Shown here piece by piece: positions 27,826-35,158 of a DNA stretch of 64,000 nucleotides (position 1 is the stretch's first letter; the number at the start of each line of letters is the position of its first letter). Under the pieces are notes generated by a model. That model was not told the origin of the DNA. It saw only the letters and a list, made by a program, of their open reading frames with translations, and made no database searches. Made by a program: the position numbers and the translations under genes. Origin of the DNA: Adhaeribacter swui (GTDB lineage: Bacteria > Bacteroidota > Bacteroidia > Cytophagales > Hymenobacteraceae); assembly GCF_014217805.1 (NCBI RefSeq), contig NZ_CP055156.1, forward strand, positions 3,044,585 to 3,108,584, in the 5' to 3' direction.

Positions 27826-29175
27826 ATGAAAAACGTTTTTCTAGTTCTAATCTGTTTTTTAACAATGCCGGGCTTGCTCCTGGCGCAAAAAAATAAATCT
27901 AAAAATACAACCAATATTTTCGACAGCTCCCGACCTAAAAACCTATCGGATGAGCAATTACTGGATATAGTGCAGAAACAAACTTTTGCTTATTTCTGGG
28001 ATTTTGCGCACCCGGTAAGCGGCATGGCCCGCGAACGCAGCAATAAATCTTTTGATTACGGCGACGAAGTAGTAACCACCGGCGGAACGGGCTTCGGGTT
28101 AATGGCGATTATTGTGGCTGCCGAGCGGGGCTGGATTACGCGCCAGCAAGCCGCCGAACGTACTTTAAAAATAGTAAATTTTCTCTGGAAAGCCGATCAA
28201 TTTCACGGCGTGTTTCCGCATTGGCTCGATGGGGCTACTGGCAAAGTAATTCGGTTTAGCCAGAAAGATGATGGGGGCGATTTAGTAGAAACGTCGTTTT
28301 TATTCCAAGGCCTCATTTGCGCCCGCCAGTACTTCACCCAAAATAACCCCACCGAAAGCCAACTGCGCAATAAAATTCTGTGGATGTGGGAAGGCGTAGA
28401 ATGGAACTGGCACACGCAGGGCGGACAGAATGTGTTGTATTGGCACTGGAGCCCCAACCAGGGCTGGAGCATGAACCACCAGATCCGGGGCTGGAACGAA
28501 TGTTTAATTACCTACGTGTTGGCGGCTTCGTCTCCTAAGTACCCCATCGATCCAAAAGTTTACCACCAGGGTTGGACGAGCAGTAATTTCTTCCGCAACG
28601 ACCGGGAGTTTCTGGGTATTAAACTGCCACTCGGCTTTGATTACGGCGGGCCATTGTTCTTTACACATTATTCATTTCTGGGACTCAACCCGAAAGGATT
28701 AAAAGATCAATACGCCGATTACTGGCAGCAAAATTTAAATCATACCTTAATTAACCGGGCCTATTGCCTCGAGAACCCGAAAAAGTTTAAAGGCTACGGC
28801 CCCAACAGTTGGGGTTTAACCGCCAGCGACAACCATCAAGGCTACGGAGCGCATTCGCCTACCGAAGATTTAGGCGTAATAACGCCTACCGCTGCGCTTT
28901 CAGCTTTCCCGTACACGCCGGAGTATTCCATGCAGGCGCTCAAACATTTTTACAACGATTTAGGCGATAAAATCTGGAGCAAATACGGCTTTGTGGATGC
29001 TTTTAACGAAACCGAAAATTGGTACGCCAAATCGCACTTAGCTATTGATCAGGGCCCCATTATCGTGATGATTGAAAACTACCGCACCGGTTTAATCTGG
29101 AAATTATTTATGAGTTCGCCGGATGTGCAGCAAGGTCTGAAAAAGTTAGGTTTTCAAAGTCCGGAGTTGAAGTAA
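27826..29175 (+). CDS. Second GH144-like endo-beta-1,2-glucanase, secreted
   Basis: 449-residue paralogue of the preceding gene, 26 bp downstream. It has a classical signal peptide (LTMPGLLLAQ, cleavage near residue 21) in place of a lipobox and no C-terminal beta domain. The same motif series is kept (GMARERSNKS, GTGFGLMAIIV, FHGVFPHWLDGATGKVI, GDLVETSFLF, YGGPLFFTHYSFLGL, GLTASDNHQGY). This suggests tandem duplication, then divergence into a surface-anchored and a periplasmic form. The split of location is inference. Confidence 0.82.
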   Translation: MKNVFLVLICFLTMPGLLLAQKNKSKNTTNIFDSSRPKNLSDEQLLDIVQKQTFAYFWDFAHPVSGMARERSNKSFDYGDEVVTTGGTGFGLMAIIVAAERGWITRQQAAERTLKIVNFLWKADQFHGVFPHWLDGATGKVIRFSQKDDGGDLVETSFLFQGLICARQYFTQNNPTESQLRNKILWMWEGVEWNWHTQGGQNVLYWHWSPNQGWSMNHQIRGWNECLITYVLAASSPKYPIDPKVYHQGWTSSNFFRNDREFLGIKLPLGFDYGGPLFFTHYSFLGLNPKGLKDQYADYWQQNLNHTLINRAYCLENPKKFKGYGPNSWGLTASDNHQGYGAHSPTEDLGVITPTAALSAFPYTPEYSMQALKHFYNDLGDKIWSKYGFVDAFNETENWYAKSHLAIDQGPIIVMIENYRTGLIWKLFMSSPDVQQGLKKLGFQSPELK

Positions 29176-29233
29176 GATTAGAAAAAAAATAGCAGCACCT
29201 TATTTTTAACAGGACAAATAGCTAATTAAATGG

Positions 29234-29833
29234 ATGTTTATGATAGTGATAAAAATATTTGAATTACAACAATTCTATGAAAGGTGGAATGAAAAACTTA
29301 ATTCATATACAACTCAAAATCTTAATGATGTATTTGATAAGTTTTTCTCACTTTTTGTTATTTATAATAGAGTTTACAATGTAGTAGAAGTTATTCTCAA
29401 TGAAGAAGGAAAGCTTGTTGAATTAAAAAGTCTCGGGCTAATCGATAAAAAAAGAAAAAAAGTTTTGGATAATCAAGCAGCAACTATATGCATTGCTTAT
29501 TATTTGAAAGATTAAACTGAATTGATAATCAATGATTTGAAATTAGAGATAAACACTTTTAAGAGTATTATTAAAGAAGAAAAATTTTATATTGATTTAT
29601 ATTATGGAGAACCACAAAGAGCAAAAGATTTAGATTTATTATATGGCCTAAATTCTTTTGATGCTTTTGAACAACTTAAATCCTTACTAATTATTTTATA
29701 TAATTTACGTTGTAATTTGTTCCATGGAGAGAAAGGTTATCATCCAAACCAAATAGAAATACTTCAGCCTGCAATCAATAGTTTGGTAATAATAAATTCA
29801 AGATTGATGAACAAACTAAATTCAGATTATTAA
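29234..29833 (+). pseudogene. AT-rich HEPN-like gene split by an in-frame TAA
   Basis: Two same-frame pieces: 29234-29515 (93 codons, ends YYLKD) and a continuation that stays open to 29833 after a single TAA at 29513-29515, reading TELIINDLKLEI onward. The second piece contains NLRCNLFHGEKGY, an R-x4-H pattern with the LFHG context of HEPN (Apea/abortive-infection-like) RNase domains. The DNA is far more AT-rich than the GH144 genes before it, suggesting transfer. It may be a nonsense-killed toxin-like gene, or two cistrons if the TTG at 29522 starts translation. Confidence 0.6.
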
Positions 29834-30005
29834 AATATTCATTGCCCAATATTGCATTTTTTGTTCATAAGTTAAATTTCCATGCTATCCCTTTAAGCAG
29901 CAAATAGTTTATATACATTTTTGTCTAAATCTCGAAATATAATCCAATTCATATAAGGTTTAAGCCTTAAAACGTTGGTAAATTATTAAATTAGTAAATT
30001 TTGGT

Positions 30006-32318
30006 ATGTCCGTATTTTTAAAATTTAAAAAATATATCGCGCCTAAGTCTTTTTTTGCGGTGATAATAGCCCTAAGTTTTTGGGGAAACGGCTGTTCTTC
30101 GGGTAGTAAAGATTCAGTTACTAAAAGCCAGGCAACGCCCGAGCCGCCGTTCGAGCGTGTGGTGGTAGATAAAGATCCGCCGGTAGCTCCGTTGTCGCCG
30201 GAAGAAAGCATGAAAAAAGTACAGTTGCCGCCCGGTTATAGCTTGGAATTAGTGGCGAGTGAACCGATGGTGCAGGAGCCGGTAGCCATGGCCTGGGACG
30301 GAAACGGCCGCTTGTACGTGGCCGAAATGAATACGTACATGAAGGACGCTCTGGGCTCTGGGCAGTACGATCGTACCAGCCGTATCAAACGCCTGGAAGA
30401 TACCGACGGCGACGGCAAAATGGATAAATATACCATCTTTATTGATAGTCTGCTTTTGCCCCGGGTAGTACTGCCAATTGGCGATCAGTTGCTGGTGCAG
30501 GAAACCAACGTGCAGCACATCTGGAGTTACCGCGACACCAATAATGATGGCAAAGCCGATGAAAAGAAAATGGTTTTCCGGAATGATGTACAAGACGTGC
30601 GGAACCTGGAACACCAAAATGGAGGCTTGCTCTGGAACCTCGACAACTGGATTTACCCCACCCGCGACAATTTGCGTTACAAGTACCAGAACGGAAAGTT
30701 AATCGCCGATACCCTGGTAGATAACATGATTGGCCAATGGGGACTTACCGCCGATAATTATGGACGTTTGTTTTACTCCGAAGCCGGACCAGGTTTACCC
30801 GCCGTGCAAATTCAACAAATGCCGGCGTATGGCGCGTTAAATTTTAAAGATCAATATACGCCTGAATTTGCGATTCCGTGGCCGATTATTGGTACGGTAG
30901 ATGCGCAAGGCGGAAAAGAAGCCTTGCGGCCCGAAGATAATACGCTTAACCATTTTACCTCCGGTTGCGGCCAATCTATTTTCCGGGGCGATCGTTTACC
31001 CGCCGACATGCAAGGCGATTACTTTATCCCGGAACCGGTAGGCCGGGTAATTAAACGCGGTAAAGTATCGAACAAAGAGGGTAAGATTTACATCAAAGAT
31101 GCCTACGAGAAAAAAGATTGGCTGGCTTCCGCCGATATGAATTTTCGACCGGTTAATACCAATACGGGTCCGGATGGTTGTTTTTATATTGTAGATATGT
31201 ACCACGGCATTATTCAGGAAAGCGAGTGGTCGGGTCCTGGGTCTTACTTAGGTGGTGTAATTGCCGAAAAAGGCTTAGATAAAAACCGGGGCATGGGCCG
31301 CATTTACCGCGTGGTACACAAAGATTTTAAACCCGATACCAACCTGCCGAAAATGTTAAACGAACCGAGTAGCCAACTGGTAAAATACTTAAATCACCCG
31401 AACGGTTGGTGGCGCGATAATGCGCAGATTTCATTGATTGTGCGCAACGATCAATCGGTAGTACCGGCTTTAAAGAAAATGGCCTCGGCTAAAGAACAAT
31501 CCAACCACCTGGCCCGCATTCATGCCCTGTGGACGTTAGAAGGTTTAAATGCGATAGATAAAGCCACATTGTTTCAGGCTTTGGCCGACGAAGAACCGCA
31601 GGTAAGAAAAGCTGCCGTTTGGATCAGTGAGAAATTCCTGGCGAAAAACGATCCGGAAGTAATTCAAAAATTAAGCACCCTGAAAGACGACCCCAGCGCT
31701 GATGTCCGGATTCAACTGGCCTTATCCCTGCGGACAAATAAAACTGAAGCGGCGCAAACTACGGTTAAAAATTTAATTGCGGCTAACCCGAACAACGAGT
31801 TAATGCAATATTCCTACACCACTTTTATGGAGTCGCAGAAATCCATAGCCGCCGAAAAAGCCAGGTCTAAAAACTTGAGCCCCGCAGACCGGCAATTAGT
31901 AGCCAAAGGCTCGGTAATTTTCAAACAACTTTGCTCCAGTTGCCACGGTCCGGATGGTAAAGGCCGGTCTTTGGGTGGCGGCCAAATGCCCGCTCCGCCA
32001 TTAGCGGGTTCACCGCGGGTAAAAGGCGATAAAATTCTGCTGATTCAATTATTATTAAACGGCTTAAAAGGGCCGGTAGACGGCAAAACCTATCCGGACA
32101 TTATGCCGGCCATGGGCCATAACGACGACGAATGGATTGCCTCGGTGCTGAGCTACGTGCGGAACAGTGGCGAAATCGGGAATAATGCCTCCGTCGTAAC
32201 CGCCGAAGAAGTGAAAAAAGTGCGCGCCAACACCCCCAAAATTCCCGAAGGCATGACCCTGCAAATGCTCGAAATCTTTAAACTAGGCCGCAACGAAAAC
32301 ACCAACTGGGCGAAGTAG
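30006..32318 (+). CDS. Dehydrogenase-like beta-propeller lipoprotein with C-terminal cytochrome c
   Basis: 770-residue exported protein. A hydrophobic start ends in a lipobox-like WGNGC (about Cys30). Residues about 75-430 resemble the PQQ-type/'membrane-bound dehydrogenase' beta-propeller (PGYSLELVASEPMVQEPVAM, GPDGCFYIVDMYHGI). Then come HEAT-like helices (LARIHALWTLEGLNAIDKAT), and a cytochrome c domain with the haem motif C643-S-S-C-H647. Such proteins are common beside sugar-degradation genes in Bacteroidota and Planctomycetota; the substrate is not established. An oxidising role on glucans or their 3-keto derivatives fits the DUF1080 neighbour (inference). Confidence 0.75.
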   Translation: MSVFLKFKKYIAPKSFFAVIIALSFWGNGCSSGSKDSVTKSQATPEPPFERVVVDKDPPVAPLSPEESMKKVQLPPGYSLELVASEPMVQEPVAMAWDGNGRLYVAEMNTYMKDALGSGQYDRTSRIKRLEDTDGDGKMDKYTIFIDSLLLPRVVLPIGDQLLVQETNVQHIWSYRDTNNDGKADEKKMVFRNDVQDVRNLEHQNGGLLWNLDNWIYPTRDNLRYKYQNGKLIADTLVDNMIGQWGLTADNYGRLFYSEAGPGLPAVQIQQMPAYGALNFKDQYTPEFAIPWPIIGTVDAQGGKEALRPEDNTLNHFTSGCGQSIFRGDRLPADMQGDYFIPEPVGRVIKRGKVSNKEGKIYIKDAYEKKDWLASADMNFRPVNTNTGPDGCFYIVDMYHGIIQESEWSGPGSYLGGVIAEKGLDKNRGMGRIYRVVHKDFKPDTNLPKMLNEPSSQLVKYLNHPNGWWRDNAQISLIVRNDQSVVPALKKMASAKEQSNHLARIHALWTLEGLNAIDKATLFQALADEEPQVRKAAVWISEKFLAKNDPEVIQKLSTLKDDPSADVRIQLALSLRTNKTEAAQTTVKNLIAANPNNELMQYSYTTFMESQKSIAAEKARSKNLSPADRQLVAKGSVIFKQLCSSCHGPDGKGRSLGGGQMPAPPLAGSPRVKGDKILLIQLLLNGLKGPVDGKTYPDIMPAMGHNDDEWIASVLSYVRNSGEIGNNASVVTAEEVKKVRANTPKIPEGMTLQMLEIFKLGRNENTNWAK

Positions 32319-32400
32319 GAGTTGCAGGCTACAGGTTGCAAGTTGCAAGTTGCAAGTTGTAGGTTATGGGTTTTGAGTTGTAGGTTTTAGGTTGTTGGGA
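32319..32400. repeat. Short-period GTTGCAAGTT-type tandem repeat
   Basis: Directly after the dehydrogenase stop: GTTGCAGGCTACAGGTTGC followed by three AAGTTGC units and GTTGTAGGTT variants. It belongs to the same degenerate unit family as the inverted repeats near 2.4, 12.8 and 17.2 kb, but no mirrored arm is close by. Confidence 0.6.
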
Positions 32401-32486
32401 AAAGGCAAAGGTTTATTATCCCGAATCCAATTTTTAAATTTCAAAAAATGAATGTGTGGTAATTCAAGCTCCAAAGCTATTTCGCC

Positions 32487-32559
32487 CTGGTTAGTGTCTT
32501 CACTAACCAGCAAGTAGTCCGACTTAAAAGCATGGCTGGTTGGTGAAGACACCAACCAG
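32487..32559. repeat. CTGGTTGGTG/CACCAACCAG hairpin repeat
   Basis: At 32536-32559 CTGGTTGGTG-AAGA-CACCAACCAG forms a perfect 10-bp hairpin. A degenerate reversed copy (CCCTGGTTAGTGTCTTCAC, TAACCAG) lies at 32487-32513. The same hairpin occurs exactly at 45188-45211, and a decayed one near 51978-52000. Confidence 0.7.
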
Positions 32560-32690
32560 GGCAAGGGAGCTAGCTAATTTATTTTTAAGATTCTAAACAG
32601 CACTAGACCTGAAAGGAGATGGTAATAGTTAAGTCTGTAGCACTTTGTAAAATTTAATAATTAATTATATCGAAAGTAATAGTAATTAAA

Positions 32691-33045
32691 AGCTGTAGCT
32701 AAGTGCAACCGACACCAGTTTGGCTATTGAGGGCCTTCTAAGGTTCCGGTGTGGCGCAAAGCCACATTCCGCAGACGGAGTCGAGGAAAGGAAGCTTAGA
32801 CCGCCCGAAAGAGCCAAACGAGGCCCGCCGGCCACGAGGCAAAACTTGTATCCAGCAAGTTAGATAGCACCTAAGCCTGGAGACTTGAAAAGGCTCTAAG
32901 TAATAAAGGTAAAAGACTGAATTTTTAAAAAATTACTTTTCGCAGCTTGCTTAAGCCGATGCGGGTTCCGGCTAAAGCCGGAGTAAAGTCACAGACTTTA
33001 CATTATAGGTAGGCCCAAGTTTAAAAACTTGCGCCAGTGAATAAC
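32691..33045 (+). repeat. Composite hairpin repeat, copy A (modules 1 and 2)
   Basis: Module 1 (32691-32905) shares most of its length with copies at 50201, 58330 (reverse) and 58768. It includes the long-range stem GTTTGGCT (32718-32725)/AGCCAAAC (32812-32819) and the hairpin TGTGGC-GCAAA-GCCACA (32750-32766). Module 2 (32936-33045) has three hairpins in a row: TCCGGCT/AGCCGGA (32967-32982), GTAAAGTC/GACTTTAC (32983-33001) and CAAGTTT/AAACTTG (33016-33031). Module 2 recurs only in copy B. I see no gene in 32319-33189. Confidence 0.8.
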
Positions 33046-33189
33046 AGTGAATCAAAGGAAAGCAAATTAGATAGTACTGTATCCGGGAACTTGACAAATG
33101 CTCCGAGTAAAATAGAGAAAAGTCAACCACCCCTGCCCCTCCTAATCCTAGGAGGGGAGCTTAGAGTTAAATCATTTTAAAAATTACAA

Positions 33190-34044
33190 ATGCGTTGTCT
33201 TACTTCATCAATCAAATCTAACTTCTTAATCAAACCGGTAATTAAAGTTGGTTTAATCCTTCTCTTGTTACCAATAAAACTCCTGGCCCAACCCGCTACT
33301 TTCACGAATAAGTTCGGAATGGAGTTCGTGTTGATAAAGCCGGGCAGTATGGTAGTGGGTAAGTTTCAGCCGGGAGTAGGGGAGCCGCCTAAAGAGAAAT
33401 TAAACCGCCCGACCTTGCCACCAAGCGCGTATAAAACAGCCGCCGAAATGTCGCAAAAAGCAGCAATGCCGGGCTTTACGGTTCAGCTAAATAAGCCTTA
33501 TTACATCGGTAAGTTTGAAGTAACCCAAGAGCAATGGCAGAAAATAATGGGCAGTAACCCGGCTTTTTTTAAAAAAGATAAAGTAAAAGATGATGCCGCC
33601 AGGCACCCCGTCGAAAACATTACCTGGCAGGATGCTCAGGCATTCGTTAAAAAATTAAATGCTTTGGATAAGCAGCACACCTACCGCTTGCCCACCGAAT
33701 TTGAATGGGAATACGCCGCACGAGCCGGAGCTGAAGAAGATATTGCCTGGTCCGATATTAACCAACTAGCGGTTTTAGGCGGTACCACCACCAGCCCGAT
33801 TGGGCAGAAAAAGCCAAATGCCTGGGGAGTTTACGACATGCTCGGCAACGTGTGGGAGTGGGTGCAGGATTACTACAACGAGAAAATATTTGCCGACCCA
33901 GTACCTCCTAAGTCCGGAAAAGAACACGTTTTGAAAGGCGCCTCTTTTACCGGCGATGTTAAAAACGCCACGTACATGACCCATGCCGCCGGACCCGGCA
34001 ATGGTTTTGACGTAGGAGTGCGGTTGGTAATGGAAAAACGTTGA
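33190..34044 (+). CDS. Secreted SUMF1/FGE-fold protein without catalytic cysteines
   Basis: 284 residues with an N-terminal signal peptide (hydrophobic 17-33, ends LLAQ) and one formylglycine-generating-enzyme-fold domain: FGMEFVLIKPGSM, YYIGKFEVTQEQW, RLPTEFEWEYAARAG, YDMLGNVWEWVQDYY. The only cysteine is Cys3 in the signal peptide, so sulfatase-activating chemistry is not possible; relatives act as ligand-binding or maturation factors (gliding GldJ/GldK-like or PvdO-like). It is between a cytochrome-linked dehydrogenase and the DUF1080 gene, so a role in the glycan locus is likely but unknown. Confidence 0.78.
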   Translation: MRCLTSSIKSNFLIKPVIKVGLILLLLPIKLLAQPATFTNKFGMEFVLIKPGSMVVGKFQPGVGEPPKEKLNRPTLPPSAYKTAAEMSQKAAMPGFTVQLNKPYYIGKFEVTQEQWQKIMGSNPAFFKKDKVKDDAARHPVENITWQDAQAFVKKLNALDKQHTYRLPTEFEWEYAARAGAEEDIAWSDINQLAVLGGTTTSPIGQKKPNAWGVYDMLGNVWEWVQDYYNEKIFADPVPPKSGKEHVLKGASFTGDVKNATYMTHAAGPGNGFDVGVRLVMEKR

Positions 34045-34104
34045 TGAGTTAAGAGTTATGAGTTAAAAGTTATGAGTTAAAAGTTATAAGTTAAAAGTTT
34101 GGAA
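34041..34104. repeat. GTTATGAGTTAAAA short-period tandem repeat
   Basis: Starting at the stop of the SUMF1-like gene: TTAAGAGTTATGAGTTAAAA then GTTATGAGTTAAAAGTTATA and AAGTTAAAAGTT. It is a degenerate array of GTTA(T/A)(G/A)A units. The rest of the 34045-34340 gap holds only the next hairpin and AT-rich sequence. Confidence 0.6.
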
Positions 34105-34189
34105 TTACTGAATGTTTGGACTAAGGATTAAGTGGGAGTATTGGCGTCTTACATTTAAAATTTTTAAAATATTAATTTATCTGACTTTC

Positions 34190-34251
34190 TCTGGCGCCAG
34201 TTTAGCGGAGCGTAACTGGTGTCTACATATAGTTGCCAGTTTGTAACTGGC
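34190..34251. repeat. GCCAGTT/AACTGGC hairpin element
   Basis: GCCAGTT (34235-34241)-TGT-AACTGGC (34245-34251) is a perfect hairpin. Before it lies the related imperfect pair GGCGCCAGTTTAGCGGAGCG and TAACTGGTGTC. It is a small interspersed element of unknown role. Confidence 0.5.
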
Positions 34252-34340
34252 GGAAGTTGCTGATAGATTTCCACAAAACATTCATTCTGATTCTATTCTG
34301 AAGCAATATTTTAAGTTTCTAAAACTGTACTAAATAAATC

Positions 34341-35048
34341 ATGCAAATAAAAAGTATCCTAATCCTGGTTTTAACAACTTTTCTAATGCCGGATAGCTGG
34401 GCGCAAGTACCAGCGGGTTATAAGTCTATCTTTAACGGGAAAGACTTACAAGGCTGGCATATCAGTCGCACCACGCACCAGGGCACTACCCCTGATATAC
34501 GGGTAGAAGAAGGCGCAATTGTAATCCGGCAGAATCCGTATGGGCAGGGCGGCGTGTTGCTCTCCGATAAAAAATTTAAAAATTTTGATTTGTACCTCGA
34601 AGCTAAGATTGATTCGTTTACCAATGGGGGCATTTTTATCCGTTCTTCCGAAAGCGGAATTGCCTACCAGATTGAGCTAGACGAAAGCGCTGGCAGCACC
34701 GGTAATTTGCTCGGCGAGCGTATGCCGGTTAGTCGCGGAGCAAAAACTGCCGGACGCGAAAAAGTATGGCGGGCCAATGACTGGAACTCGTTCCGGATCC
34801 GGATGGTAGGGGAGGTGCCGCATATTACTTTGTGGATTAATGGCGTGCAAATGTGGGACGTTACCCAACCTAAAAATGATTTTATTGCCGGCGCTACGCA
34901 GGGAATGATTGGGCTACAATCGCACTGGACCGCCTTGTATTCGTCTACGGTAGTTGGTTGGAATATTTTGGATTCCTGGGCACCGGGCGCTACCCACCGC
35001 TTCCGCAACATTGCCATTAAAGAACTGCCCGATAATCTAAAAGAATAA
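34341..35048 (+). CDS. Secreted DUF1080 / 3-keto-glycoside hydrolase-like protein
   Basis: 235 residues with a signal peptide (about 1-22, ends SWAQ) and the concanavalin-like DUF1080 domain: YKSIFNGKDLQGWHISR at the start, NGGIFIRSSES in the middle, NSFRIRMVGEVPHITLWING, and FRNIAIKEL at the end. DUF1080 proteins characterised in Bacteroidota hydrolyse 3-keto-disaccharides/glycosides. Here it lies between the glucanases and the GH3 gene, suggesting a 3-keto branch of glucan breakdown. No Gfo/Idh-type 3-dehydrogenase is in the window, so the source of the 3-keto sugar is open. Confidence 0.8.
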   Translation: MQIKSILILVLTTFLMPDSWAQVPAGYKSIFNGKDLQGWHISRTTHQGTTPDIRVEEGAIVIRQNPYGQGGVLLSDKKFKNFDLYLEAKIDSFTNGGIFIRSSESGIAYQIELDESAGSTGNLLGERMPVSRGAKTAGREKVWRANDWNSFRIRMVGEVPHITLWINGVQMWDVTQPKNDFIAGATQGMIGLQSHWTALYSSTVVGWNILDSWAPGATHRFRNIAIKELPDNLKE

Positions 35049-35114
35049 ATCAGCAAATCCATACCATAAAAACAAAAGCCGCATAACCTCCGCCAGTTTA
35101 AAATCGGTATAAAG

Positions 35115-35135
35115 AATACCGGTTTAACCGGTATT
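35115..35135. promoter_or_regulatory. Perfect AATACCGGTT palindrome before the GH3 gene
   Basis: AATACCGGTT-T-AACCGGTATT, a 10-bp perfect inverted repeat ending 23 bp before the GH3 ATG. It is too close to the start for a terminator of the previous gene alone and could be an operator or a translation-control hairpin. Confidence 0.5.
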
Positions 35136-35158
35136 TCTATTATTTAAATGTGCGGCTT

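Noticed and set aside
29230-29262. Alternative ATG at 29230 for the HEPN-like gene
   Set aside because: It ends after ten codons in another frame.
32364-32564. 66-codon minus-strand frame
   Set aside because: It is made of the hairpin repeat and simple repeat and shares PWLVSSPTS with a frame at 45118 for that reason only.
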